From NCBI RefSeq assembly GCF_905475465.1, contig NC_062242.1:9637501-9701500 (forward strand): a stretch of 64,000 nucleotides of DNA, in the 5' to 3' direction. The stretch comes from Pieris napi. Its lineage: Eukaryota > Arthropoda > Insecta > Lepidoptera > Pieridae. A program made the position numbers and the translations under genes. Shown here piece by piece: positions 44,246 to 54,546 of the stretch. The notes under the pieces are model-generated. The model made no database searches. It was given only the letters and a program-made list of their open reading frames with translations, and was not told the DNA's origin. Position 1 is the stretch's first letter. Each line of letters opens with the position of its first letter.

Positions 44246-44998
44246 AGTTCTTGTCTTCCGTCCCCTTGATTTGAGAACTGGGAGTAAATGTAAAATTAGA
44301 TGCATTTAATATGTACTAGCGACCCGCCCCGGCTTCGCACGGATGCAATGCTGATACTAAATTCAAAGTGCTATAAAGTATAGTGCTATAATGTAGCGCA
44401 ATTTTTAAATTTGTAATATCTTCGAAATATTCATTTAAATCATATGCTGTAAAGGGCCATATAGATCTATATTAAATGAACAATGTATTCAAGGTATTTA
44501 ATTGGTTAAGGATTAATGCTGTATTGGTTAAAATCGCTACGAAAATTAGCCATTATTTGTCGTAAAAAGTAAATTACAAAAAAAAGTTATTGTGGGTTAT
44601 CCATAAGAGATAGACATATACCATCACGGACTTTTCTGTAGACCTTTTCAATGTGTAGTACATTATTTTGATAAAACTCGTAGGGTTCAGCCTGCGTTTG
44701 CAATGTAAGCGGAAAAAATGTAATTATTTACGACATCACATTAGAAACCTCAAAAATAACAGTACTTCTCTACTATTTAATGGATGTTATTATACATATA
44801 AACCTTCCTCTTGAATCACTCTATCTATTAAAAAAAAACCGCATCAAAATCCGTTGTGTAGTTTCAAAGATTTAAGCATACAAAGGGACATAGGGACAGA
44901 GAAAGCGACTTTGTTTTATACTATGTAGTGATTTCTTTTTGACGTTCATAAGTGTACATTGTGTTACCTAAATATGTATGAATAAATGATTTGGATTT
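44246..44998 (+). repeat. Repeat K copy split by a Helitron
   Basis: Left part 44246-44315 (CCTTGATTTGAGAACTGGGA, GTAAATGTAAAATTAGATGC) and right part 44932-44998 (TTTCTTTTTGACGTTCATAA, GTGTACATTGTGTTACCTAA) are contiguous in the copies at 35534 and 38047. Confidence 0.8.
44316..44931 (-). mobile_element. HEL-3 Helitron-like element (616 bp), nested
   Basis: On the minus strand it begins TCACTACATAGTATAAAACA and ends GGCGGGTCGCTAG, sitting between A and T of repeat K (GAAA|element|TACATATT) without duplication. TC start, CTAG end and A/T target are the three Helitron hallmarks. GC-rich subterminal sequence GCGAAGCCGGGGCGGGTCGC can form a short hairpin. No Rep/helicase frame, so nonautonomous. 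Confidence 0.85.
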
Positions 44999-45518
44999 TG
45001 GTTTGAATAGATTGATCCTTGGCTGGTAGACCGTAGACGAAGACAGAGTCTGACAACGTCATGACAATTTAGAACACAGTGCCGCAAACACCAAGTGCTA
45101 GTATTCTCGCGAGCGTTACTATTAAAACCGATATTAGTATAAAGATTATTAGTGAACGGCCAATAAATTTATCGAATTAAATGCCGTTTAAGCCAATTCG
45201 TAAAACTGTTGAATCTTATCACGTGAAATTAATCAATAATATTGAAATTGGAGCATATTTGCGTTGTAATATCCACAGGAATAATACAGATATTGCATAC
45301 GTTTCTTTTATTGAAATTTTTATTTATAAGTCCCGAGAATCGAGGAATGCTGATTCGCTATTTGTATATGTTGTAGGCAATAACCCAGGGCAAATCCTAT
45401 ATTAACTAGGTAGGTATAGCTCTTTAGTTCCATTGGAAATGGATATAATGGTATACGTGTATTCATTTGTAGTATCTTTTTTATCTTTATCTCACTGTTA
45501 GCAAGTGGTCAGATCTAG

Positions 45519-45725
45519 AACAGTGCTGGCCGTAGTCATTTGAGCATGCGCCTCTCCTATCTTGTGGTACTGCGTTCATGTCACGGCTGTGCACCAATGG
45601 ATTTTTCATTCTAAACGCGCACTTAACACTCGCTATTACTGTAAAGGACAAAATCGTGAGGAAACCGGCATGCCTTAGATTTAACGACGGCGTATGTCAG
45701 GAATAGTCCGATCACCTATTTTCAT
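45519..45725 (+). mobile_element. SINE-A copy, worn
   Basis: ACAGTGCTGGCCGTAGTCAT, GCGTTCATGTCACGGCTGTG, CACCAATGGATTTTTCATTC, AAATCGTGAGGAAACCGGCA, GATCACCTATTTTCATATTA. The B box is disrupted (TTCATGTCA). Confidence 0.7.
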
Positions 45726-45879
45726 ATTAATAATTATAAAACATTACAAAACAGTTATAGATTATCTAGGGCTATAATTTCGCTATTAATTTAACCAGTA
45801 ACAAATAATATTGTACCGTAATAAATAAATCGTTTATTAACCCCTAAACATAACATGTTTATAATTTTTTCATCTACAT

Positions 45880-46085
45880 ATTAATAATAATAAAATAATT
45901 TAAAAGCTTAGTCCATGTGGCAGTGTACCTTTAACGCTGGCAGCATTTACTGGCTGTATTGCGATACTTGTTCGTTGAGCGAGGAAAGCACCAGCTCTGG
46001 GGTCTCCGGTACTATCTACAAGGCACCAACTTAAATCTTCAATTAGCGCGTATGCACTTTAACCCCACGGCTCAAAAGAAATATA
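45880..46085 (-). mobile_element. LINE-F tail copy
   Basis: GTCCATGTGGCAGTGTACCT, TTAACGCTGGCAGCATTTAC, TTCGTTGAGCGAGGAAAGCA, CCAGCTCTGGGGTCTCCGGT, CACTTTAACCCCACGGCTC. On the minus strand the STGDPRAGAFLAQR-like frame can be followed. Confidence 0.65.
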
Positions 46086-48051
46086 TCCAAAGGGAACACA
46101 ATCGAAGTTTAAGGAAAGTCTCTTAATAAATTATAACTCAATATATGTGTCCTTAAAGCGTTTTAATAACAATAACGACAATAAACAGTTAAAATTATAA
46201 AAATTAACAATCCTCTTTAATAAAAAAACACAAAATTTGAATATTTACTGAAAGAACAAACATGTTATCATCCCATATACATAATATAACCATACAATAT
46301 AGTACCGAGACGAAATTGCCCCATTACGGATATTACAAGCAACATATTATCTTACGTTGAATCCGAAATTCAATATGCAACGTCATAAAGATTTTGAAAT
46401 CTTTAAACCTAGTAAAATATACTGCTATTAACAATTCTACAATAACCTTTATGCTAGAAATATGCATAAATTCGTTCCGCTCCATTTGCAGTTGGTCGCA
46501 TCTTTGCGATCCTGACATACCTTGCTTCCTTCGCATTTATAACAAGGAGGGTCAATAATATATATATATATAAGTAATATATAAATAATATAAGTCAACA
46601 CAGTTCAGTTCAGTCGGCAGCATATACTCGTATATATTTTTTTAATCCACTGTCTCTCAACTGAGATATCATGGAACATTACAAATTAGCCTTACTTAAG
46701 TAATTTAAGTAAAGTAAGAGTAATAAGTAATTTAAGGCTAAAGTAATTTACTAATAAGGATATTCAACATAAGAGTGTCTAATAACTCTATTTACAGTCT
46801 CTATTATGGTAAAGACACTCTGTTATTATATACAATTTTTCACTGTTTAGCACTTATTTATTAATTAGTTTGAAAACAACGTGTATGCATAAAATTATAC
46901 CAGAAAATATGACATTACACATTTTACACACATACACATCATTTAAATTAGAATATAAGCAAGTTAGCAAGGGAAAAAATTAACAGGCAACCACAAAATA
47001 AAAAAAATAAAATAATAACTAAAACTAAATAACACTTAAAACTAAGGTGCACTAAATCAAATGAAGAACATATAAAATGAAGATAAAAAAATAAATATTG
47101 GTTGTTTGTAAAGTAGGTTTACGATCGAGATGTTTACGTGATAACGTCTTATTGGTGATATAAGTTTTTGGGAAGTAAGGAATTAATGAAGATAACAATT
47201 TTTTCAAATTTTAAATTACATCTATCGTTTTATTCACACTTTTGATGATAAATTTCGGGTGTAAAATGACAAGTTTACTTATTCGACTATGATATACATT
47301 TTTCTTCATACATTCACGGAATGACTGGCAGCGCTCGAGATGAGACGGGAGATCGGTCCGTCTCTCTCTCTCGTTATATCTGCGATCGCGCTCGTGAGGT
47401 TTTGGTGTGACACAAGTTTCTGAACATGTCACCCGACTAAAACGATTTTAAAGACGTTATCACGTCAAAATCAGCCGGTTTCGATAATTGGATCTCTGTT
47501 CGAATTTCACAAAAGGATTGGAGCTACCTCAAATTTAGGTGAGGTAGAGTGTATAATGTGTGTATAGAACGTCACTGAACACCAAGTAACTTGGAGAGGC
47601 GCAAGTAACGCGGGCGATACAAGAACTAAACTATATACCTCACTTCGGAGGGAAACAGCCGTGAATCAACAAGAGTGCAAATAAGTTACCCTCCTTAGTC
47701 AACAACACCAAGCCAAGCTTTAAGGATTCTTGAAAAATTTGATTTGTTGATCCTTTAAAACATGAGAATTGGCGCAAAAAGACATTGTTACTTATAAATA
47801 GAACTGTAACATCAGTTACCATTTATTAAAACCAAATTACTACACTATTACAATGTGTAGTTTCGGGGGTATTTTGCCGCAATCTGGGCCAGCGTAAACC
47901 ACATCAAGCTGACAACTATTTAATAATATAAAAATTAATATACCATACGTTTAATGTACCGTAATAATGATTATATAGCCTTTTATTCAGATCGACTTAG
48001 GTACAGACATTAACATAGGTCATTTTATTAAACTAGGTATTAGAATGTTGA
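46086..48051. other. Tract with no firm gene call
   Basis: About 2 kb. TA microsatellite at 46558-46571. ACGTGATAACGTCTTATTGG near 47134 and its inverse AAGACGTTATCACGTCAAAA near 47450 suggest an element of about 340 bases with short inverted ends; a related string occurs at 18190-18205 (TTGACGTGACAACGTCTTAT). Confidence 0.35.
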
Positions 48052-48316
48052 AGAGCAGTGTTGGCCTAGTGGCTTCAGCTTGCAACTCTCATACCTGAGG
48101 TCGTAGGTTCGATCCCCGGCTGTGCACCAATCTAACTTTCTTTCTATGTGCGCATTTAACATTTGCTCGAACGGTGAAGGAAAAAATCGTGAGGAAACCG
48201 ACATGTCTTAGACCCAAAAGGTCGAAAGCACAGGATGATCACCTACTTGCCTATTAGATTGAAAAATTATCATGAAACAGATCTGAGGCCCAGACCTAAA
48301 GAGGTTGTAGCGCCAA
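48052..48316 (+). mobile_element. SINE-A, full-length sense copy
   Basis: AGAGCAGTGTTGGCCTAGTG, GTAGGTTCGATCCCCGGCTG, TGCTCGAACGGTGAAGGAAA, ATCGTGAGGAAACCGACATG, AAAGAGGTTGTAGCGCCAAT. Both internal promoter boxes intact. Confidence 0.88.
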
Positions 48317-48334
48317 TCATTTATTGATCTTGCT

Positions 48335-48590
48335 TGATTTCTGCAGATGCCAGTCGGAGTTTGCAAAGGCCTCCTCCAACCTCTTCCGTTCATATCTTTC
48401 TTGGGCCACTCTGTTTCACACTCCTGCCACTTGTCTGATGTCGTCTTCCCATCTTTTTGTGGTCTTCCTCTACTCCTTTTGCCTTCCCTAGGGTACCATC
48501 ATGTTACAGTTTTACTCCATTTGTCTTTTGCTCTTATCATGTTTCCACCGTACAGTAGCTGCGCGAAATCATTGTTTCAATCATTGAATT
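48335..48590 (-). pseudogene. LINE C-terminal relic (RTE-like, WEDDIRQVAG motif)
   Basis: Minus frames give GKRSRGRPQK, a frame slip, WEDDIRQVAGV, a stop, then RVAQERYERKRLEEAFANSD. The KRxRGRPxKRWEDDIxxVAGxxWxxxAxDRxxWxxLEEAF pattern is the standard end of RTE-like non-LTR elements. Frameshift and stop show decay. Confidence 0.75.
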
Positions 48591-48591
48591 A

Positions 48592-49023
48592 GGGGCCATC
48601 CATAAAGTACGTCACACGTTAATGGGGAGGGAGGGTATCACCGAAGTGTGACATCGTGTGACAAGGGGCATGGGGGGGTCAATACTTTTGTGACGTCACA
48701 TGTTAAAATTTTAAATACTAAAACCATTGATATACAAAAAACCCAAGATGCACAGTCTCGAAAAAAAGTAACGCTCGAAAGTGTCCCGAAACACTATTTC
48801 TGTCTCTTTCTATAAGTTACAAGCATATATTATTGCAAAATCAACCTTACGCGAATTGTTTAAAGTTGTTATAACGATTATTTTTAAATACATACATAAA
48901 TTTTAAAAATATGTGACGTCACATCAAGAGGGGGGGTTATAAAAATGTGACAACCTGTGACAAGGACGGGGGGAGGGGTTCAAAAGTCCTAAAATTCGTG
49001 TGACGTACTTTATGGATGGCCCC
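48592..49023. mobile_element. 432-bp MITE with 27-bp inverted ends
   Basis: GGGGCCATCCATAAAGTACG-TCACACG at 48592 and its exact inverse ending at 49023. Subterminal GTGTGACAAGGGGCATGGGG and GTGACAAGGACGGGGGGAGG lie in direct orientation relative to their ends. No transposase. Left flank TA, right flank AA, so a TA target changed on one side is possible. Confidence 0.8.
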
Positions 49024-49084
49024 AAAGCAGCATTCAGCATCAAAATGAATTTGCTTCTTGTAGACTTTTTATGTACAAACTTTA

Positions 49085-49175
49085 TTACACATAATAAAAT
49101 GGATGTATAGTTAAAAGAGAAAGTGCAATTGCCCCAACACTAGGATTCCCTGTATCGTGGGCACTTTCTTCCATT
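49085..49175. repeat. Dispersed repeat (family H), copy 2
   Basis: AAAGTGCAATTGCCCCAACA, CTAGGATTCCCTGTATCGTG, GGCACTTTCTTCC; matches 19060-19120. Confidence 0.5.
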
Positions 49176-49828
49176 GAACATATTAATGATTTTAGGTACT
49201 TGTACGTAATACTATTATACACGCAAACATGGAGTATGTGTATGTGTGTGTGTGTATTCATGAATGTGCGTAATGTTTTTACTAGTTAATCTTATGCACT
49301 TTACACTATTACAATTTAAATTACTACATACCATTTAACATTAAATTTAGGATCAACTTTTGAATGGGGTGTGGTCGGTAATTGTTTCCAATATAGTCGG
49401 CATATTGCCATTAAGTATATTCTAACTGTTAGAAGTTTTGTTTCATCGTACAAGTTTGAGGCATTGCGAAATGCCTATCTTAATTTGCGCGTTGGGCGCG
49501 CTCAATTTTCAGCATTGAAGACGATGCCACCGGTAAAACAAAGGCAGGAGTACCTATATACATATTCTGTGACTTCTTATAATATTTCAACGTGCAAACA
49601 TTCCATGTAATTCCCAAGAGTAAATGTGTACTTTACTTGTATGAAGGAAAAATTACATCAGGTTGCCGTCGAGGGCAATATGTTTACTAGTTTATTGGAA
49701 GCTGTGTTACGTCACACTGAATAAATTCTAACCACTAAGTGATCTATAAAATATCTACTGAAGTTTTAGATATATTAAAAATAATTTGGTGTATGGGCTT
49801 AGAGTATCTGTTCCTTGGTGACTTTTTT

Positions 49829-50001
49829 CTTTATAGTGAAGTAGGTGAACAACCTTCTGTCCCTGACTAAGGTTTGGGTCTAAGGTGTGGATTTTCTCAC
49901 AGTATTTCCTTTTCCGTATGAACGTGTTAAATGAATGATTCGAAAACACGTCCTCAAGGTTGAAAGTCAGACGCTCAGGCCACTATGCCACCACTGCTCT
50001 T
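49829..50001 (-). mobile_element. SINE-A copy, worn, abutting a Helitron
   Basis: TTATAGTGAAGTAGGTGAAC, GGGTCTAAGGTGTGGATTTT, CTCACAGTATTTCCTTTTCC, GAAAGTCAGACGCTCAGGCC, ACTATGCCACCACTGCTCTT. The Helitron-like element begins 4 bases later. Confidence 0.65.
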
Positions 50002-50005
50002 ATAA

Positions 50006-50418
50006 TCTATAATATAAAAATGAATCGCAAAATGTTGGTAAGCGCATAACTCAACAACGCTTGGACCAATTTGGCCAATTCTTTTTTTATAATATTCTTT
50101 GAAGTACGAGGATGGTTCTTACGGAGAAAAAAATTAATAAAAATCGAGTGAAAAAGTCTAAAAACAACACTTTTCTATATTCCCATACAAAAGATTCGTA
50201 ATAATACTTAAAAGTCAATTTGAACTTTAATACCATAAAGTTAGTGGAGGGGTTCCGGGAAGGTAAATTTTTATTTTTTGACATAATGTATTTGTTGTCT
50301 TATCAACTTTCTTTTTTTTATCTTACTAGCTAGACCGGTGTCCCGAATAGCAGAATAAGTATTTAAAAAAAATAAAGAATCGACTGTTAGGCGGTACGAT
50401 GTTCGCCAGGCCAGCTAG
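50006..50418 (+). mobile_element. HEL-4 Helitron-like element, A|TC...CTAG|T
   Basis: Starts TCTATAATATAAAAATGAAT after A50005, contains CGCATAACTCAACAACGCTT-GGACC and GGATGGTTCTTACGGAGAA, ends TTCGCCAGGCCAGCTAG followed by T50419. The GACTGTTAGGCGGTACGATG block near the end recurs at 62768. 413 bp, noncoding. Confidence 0.72.
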
Positions 50419-50489
50419 TCAGATATATATTTTTATAACTGCTTACCGCCGACTTGCATAGTCCCCGGGTCATTGGTGATTGCCGATCT

Positions 50490-50615
50490 TTAAAGTAGTA
50501 CAGCACTCTGAAAATCCCCTAAGTGGTAAATGTTCGGAAATACTTGGAATGGCAGCTGGTTTCAGTGGTGGTGCGTGGCAAGAACGGTCTTAAAAAGCGC
50601 TCTGTTGTGGAACTG
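50490..50615 (-). mobile_element. LINE-B fragment without its 3' tip
   Basis: CCTAAGTGGTAAATGTTCGG, AAATACTTGGAATGGCAGCT, GGTGGTGCGTGGCAAGAACG, GTCTTAAAAAGCGCTCTG. Confidence 0.6.
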
Positions 50616-51024
50616 AGGTAAGTCATTCTCTCGCTAAAAGATTTATTTCATTACTGTAAAGTTTTCGTGATTATTTACCTCAACATATGAGTATATTATG
50701 TACATTTCATTAAACCTTGTATACAAATATCCCGTATTACCATTATTAGCTTAAGCCCTAAGAACACAATATTTATCATAACAAGCAGTAACAGGAATTT
50801 AATACGCAATAAAGGAACCGAGCCGGGCCAAGCCTCTTTGTTTTAATTGCAACCCCATTAACGCACTACATTTAATTTTATAATGCACTTAATTGTCCTG
50901 GGATTTAACGTTAATTTTAACGGTTAAAATTTAACTGGTAACGTTACTCTTTGATAATTCTAATGTAAAGAAAATATACAAAGATTTATTTAAAACAACA
51001 CTTTATTTCAATATAACTAATTAA

Positions 51025-51299
51025 AGTGTTGGCCTGGTGGCTTCAGTGTGCGACTCTCATCTCGTAGGTTCGATCCCCGGCTGTGCACCAATGGACTTTT
51101 CTTTCTATGTGCGCATTTAACATTCGCTCGAACGGTGAAGGAAAACATCGTGAGGAAACTGACATGTCTTAGACCCAAAAAGTCGACGGCTTGTGTCATA
51201 GGAGGCTGATCATCTACTAGCCTATTAGATTGAAAAAAATGATCATGAAACAGATTCAGACATCTGAGGCCCAGACCTAAAGAGGTTGTAGCGCCACTG
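51025..51299 (+). mobile_element. SINE-A, full-length sense copy
   Basis: AGTGTTGGCCTGGTGGCTTC, TCGTAGGTTCGATCCCCGGC, TCGCTCGAACGGTGAAGGAA, AACATCGTGAGGAAACTGAC, AGGTTGTAGCGCCACTG and a T-run. The stretch CATACCTGAGG before the B box is deleted. Confidence 0.85.
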
Positions 51300-51611
51300 T
51301 TTTTTTTTTATATATTAATAAATACTAATGTGAACAACGGAGAATTGTTTCTTCAATATTTCAAAGCCCTCGTAGAATCAAGTAAAGTTACAAATAGATT
51401 TCCCTTTACAATGTTAATCAAACCGATCCTTATCGATATTGGAACAATATCGGTTGAACAGGCACTTCAATAGTACATTCGCGGTTTAATAGTTTCACTA
51501 ACTTGCAAAGTAGACTGGGAAACACTCAACCACTTGAGGATGACACAAATTCTAATAAAGTGTCTTAATACAGTGTTGTATCAAATGTTTGGCAAGTAAT
51601 TTATAGTAATA

Positions 51612-51862
51612 CTGGCTGAGTCGGCCAATATTGTTTTGCCATATAGAGATTATTACAGTACTAATATAGCTATTGGGGTCGGTTTTGAATGCCATTAAAA
51701 ATAAGAATAATTGTTCAAATAATACATATAGAAATTTGGATTTATCTATTTATAAAAATAGTTTACTCCCTATACACAAAAGTACAGATTATACAAACAA
51801 AAACATCGGTCGAACCGTATCAGAGGAGTATAGTTACAATCGCAGAACCGAGAGTATTATAA
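51612..51862 (-). mobile_element. HEL-1-like copy, antisense, worn
   Basis: GGCTGAGTCGGCCAATATTG, TTTTGCCATATAGAGA at the left and GGTCGAACCGTATCAGAGGA, GTATAGTTACAATCGCAG at the right match the ends of 63240-63545. Confidence 0.5.
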
Positions 51863-52032
51863 ATGAATTATTAATAGATCCATATTTTGTATGAATCAAC
51901 CGAATTAATAAAATTATTTACCATTATATCAAGTAACATATTACTCAGTAATATATCAGTAATACTGCTTTAGCCCATAGGCTATATTATTTTAAACATG
52001 CTGAAAAATGAGCACCGGTGTAAAGCGGGTAA

Positions 52033-52217
52033 AGCGGGCCAAAGACGGACCGCATGTTGCAGTCAAGACCGACTGCAATATGCGGTTTGCTCAGGAACTG
52101 CTCGAGCGGTCCGTGTATTGCGAATATGAATTTAGTATGGAAACTGCAGATCGCCGTGCGGCGACCGTATATTGCAGTCGGTCTTGACTGCAACATGCGG
52201 TCCGTCTATGGCCCGCT
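52033..52217. mobile_element. 185-bp Harbinger-type MITE, 55-bp inverted ends, TAA duplication
   Basis: AGCGGGCCAAAGACGGACCG then CATGTTGCAGTCAAGACCGA at 52033, inverted to end at 52217 with two mismatches in about 55. TAA on both sides (52030-52032, 52218-52220). Long GC-rich arms and a TAA target fit the PIF/Harbinger class. Confidence 0.78.
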
Positions 52218-52236
52218 TAAGGTTAGTTATCTATAA

Positions 52237-52906
52237 GGGCGCTTTTAGTGTCACGCGGATTTGCTCACGCACGCGGGATTGGACCGCATGCGTAGCATCC
52301 GCAAAGAACAATTTCATATAGGTATCTATTGTAAAGCGTGATAAACGCACGCGGGACGCGGGGCGCTGTGCGGGGCGTCACCCCGGTGCGGGGTATCCGC
52401 ATGCGTAAGCGCTGCCTACAACTTCAGTGCCCATTTTAGAGTCGAGCGGGGGCGCACGCGCCGTATTGTACTACCGAAATGAAAATCGATACAGAACGAG
52501 TAATCATTGAAGTTCATCTGCGGCCCGTTTTGTGGGATAAACGCAATGAATTATACAAAAAATTTTACACAACAGTTCATCAAAAGAACGAATGGACATT
52601 CGAAAGTAATTTTTAAATTTACGTTCATTATTTTGTAGTTTTCCAAAGCGTGTAACAAACGCCCCAGCAAGAAGCCTATTTTCAAGAAAGGGATCAACAT
52701 GTACTCTTGTCTTCTTGTTTCGTCGTTTGTAAAGTATGTAAGCGACACATATTCTTCTGACATTGATCATTTTTGAACACGTCTATACCGTTACGCAGCC
52801 CGTAGAAAACTGAAACTCATGCTGCGTATGATCCGCAGCGTGAAATTTTACGCATGCGGTCCAATCCCGCGTGCGTGAGCAAATCCGCGTGACACTAAAA
52901 GCGCCC
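52237..52906. mobile_element. 670-bp PIF/Harbinger-type element, 58-bp perfect inverted ends
   Basis: GGGCGCTTTTAGTGTCACGC, GGATTTGCTCACGCACGCGG, GATTGGACCGCATGCGTA at 52237-52294, exactly inverted at 52849-52906. TAA duplicated at 52234-52236 and 52907-52909. Carries the start of a Harbinger nuclease frame on the minus strand. The catalytic part is missing, so it cannot move by itself. Confidence 0.88.
52504..52770 (-). pseudogene. PIF/Harbinger transposase (nuclease) N-terminal remnant
   Basis: 88-residue frame: TRVHVDPFLENRLLAGAFVT, then RFGKLQNNERKFKNYFRMSI, RSFDELLCKIF. The V-x-P-x-L-x-R-x-x-x-G-A-F and KFxNYFRMSxxxFDELL strings are the standard start of Harbinger nucleases (HARBI1-like). 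Full proteins are over 300 residues with a DDE triad; none of that is present here. The frame ends in the inner part of the element. Confidence 0.82.
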
Positions 52907-52978
52907 TAAATGAGAATGCAATTTTCAAACATTGACTGATGCGATATGGACACCCGGACATAATATATATATATATAC

Positions 52979-53060
52979 TAGCTGTCCCCGCGAACTTCGT
53001 TTCTCCTTTGATTTTACTTAGCCTACCTTTTTAGTACCAACATGGAACATTTTGCTATGC
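52979..53060 (-). mobile_element. Possible Helitron-type end at CTAG
   Basis: ACTAGCTGTCCCCGCGAACT then TCGTTTCTCC after a TA run; such CTAGCTGNNNCCGCGACTTCG strings are common Helitron or LINE ends in insects. The far end is not identified. Confidence 0.4.
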
Positions 53061-53227
53061 TACCCCAAAGACTGTTTGGTTTTCTGAAATGAAAACTTCA
53101 GAACACCAAACAGTTTCAACCGATTCTCTAGTTCGGGAGAGAAAATGTGTGTGTGAAAGTGGAATTAAATTTAAATTAACAGTCAACAGGCTAGGCAAGT
53201 AATGAAACGTCATCGATCCAAGTCTTT

Positions 53228-53325
53228 TGCCTAGCTGTTGGATCAACTGGCTGAACATCCTTCAGGCCGCTAGTTAAACGGCTAGGCTGTTAATTGAACG
53301 GCTAATTGAACTAGTTGGCTGCGAC
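53228..53325. repeat. Short iteration of AACGGCTA/TAGCTG units
   Basis: GCCTAGCTGTTGGATCAACT, GGCCGCTAGTTAAACGGCTA, GGCTGTTAATTGAACGGCTA, ATTGAACTAGTTGGCTGCG: several offset copies of a GGCTA-GTTAATTGAAC unit in both directions. Confidence 0.45.
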
Positions 53326-53734
53326 ATATATGCTCAGGCTATATGTTCTTTTAATGTCTAACATCTTCTATCCTAACTCTACGTAATGCTTTATAAATAA
53401 ATGTTCTTATCATAGCCATAATCCATCGTCGAATGCCTAACGATACTTTCATTTCGCTACATTAAGTTCTAGTTTTTACCGATAGGCTATCTCGGAGATA
53501 ACCAAAGAGGATGATTTGAAATAAATGATACGCCATCAATCACTAAGGTTTTAGTAGGCTTTTCTTATTCGGGAGTAGAAGAATTTGACCCTTGTCTAAT
53601 AACGTTTAGAAAACCAGCGAGTCATAACTAAGGAAACCGTATCTATCTTATATTATGAGATTTTTAGCCCTTGTATACTCATTTAACTTGTACTTGGATA
53701 AACGTCTTTGTTTTCTATACGTATATAAGTAATA

Positions 53735-53915
53735 TTTTTTTATGTAATAGGAGGCAAACGGGCAGGGGGCTCACCTAATGTTAAGTGATACCGCCGCCAA
53801 TGGTCACTCACACTGCCAGAAGGCTCGCAAGTGCGTTGCCGGCCTTTCAAGAATTGGTACGCTCTTTTCTTAAAGGAACCTAAGTGGAATTGATAATACT
53901 TCAGTAGTAGGTATA
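53735..53915 (-). mobile_element. LINE-B 3' end
   Basis: TTTTTTTATGTAATAGGAGG, CAAACGGGCAGGGGGCTCAC, CACTCACACTGCCAGAAGGC, TTGCCGGCCTTTCAAGAATT, CTAAGTGGAATTGATAATAC. Minus frame reads YQFHLGSFKKRAYQFLKGRQ. Confidence 0.75.
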
Positions 53916-54013
53916 TACCAAACCTGCTAATGATGATGTCGATAGAGTGACGATATTTCTTCGACATATATATTATACCTACAAAGAATCTCAACGGTCT
54001 TCTATATCTTCAT

Positions 54014-54210
54014 AGAGCAGTGTCATGTAGGTGGCATCATCGTGCGACTCTCGTCGTATTTGAGGTCGTAGGTTCGATCCAGTGCGTGCAACTTTCTGTG
54101 TGCACATCTAACACGTACGGTGAAGGCTAAAATTGTGAGGGTCACAATATGTCTCTGAAATCCAGGACGACGTGTCTGACAGAAAGCTTTAACGCCTATA
54201 TAGCGCCATT
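54014..54210 (+). mobile_element. SINE-A copy, worn
   Basis: AGAGCAGTGTCATGTAGGTG, ATTTGAGGTCGTAGGTTCGA, ACGGTGAAGGCTAAAATTGT, TATATAGCGCCATTA. Shortened body. Confidence 0.7.
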
Positions 54211-54295
54211 ATATTATAACCATTGTGTTTTTGAAATGCCTTTTAAAAAATTCACACACGATAACCTATGTCTTATTTAGTTAATATATCCATAT

Positions 54296-54546
54296 ATTAG
54301 ACGGCTCATTGGTCTAGTGGTCAGTACCCCTGACTGTAAATCCATGGGTCCCGGGTTCGATCCCCGGCTGAGACAAACATCGATGTGATGAGCATTTGGT
54401 GTTGTGCTTAGGTCGTGGGTGTTTAAATATGTATTTATATGTCTATCTATCTATAATATGTATGTATATCCGTTGCCTAGTACCCATAACACAAGCTTCA
54501 CCAGCTTAGCATGGGACTAGGTCAATTGGTGTGAATTGTCTAAAAG
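54296..54546 (+). mobile_element. SINE-J copy 2, best preserved
   Basis: Head CGGCTCATTGGTCTAGTGGT (A box), TACCCCTGACTGTAAATCCA, GGTCCCGGGTTCGATCCCCG (B box); body ACAAACATCGATGTGATGAG, CCGTTGCCTAGTACCCATAA; end GTCAATTGGTGTGAATTGTC. The end string recurs at 54589-54612, a partial duplication of its tail. Confidence 0.8.

Noticed and set aside
45181..45405. Plus frame starting with ATG, about 74 codons
   Set aside because: No recognisable domain, no splice or promoter context, composition like the AT-rich surroundings.
54300..54370. A genuine tRNA gene
   Set aside because: A and B boxes are present but the clover leaf does not close convincingly and the same head is part of the dispersed SINE-J (also at 26022-26245).
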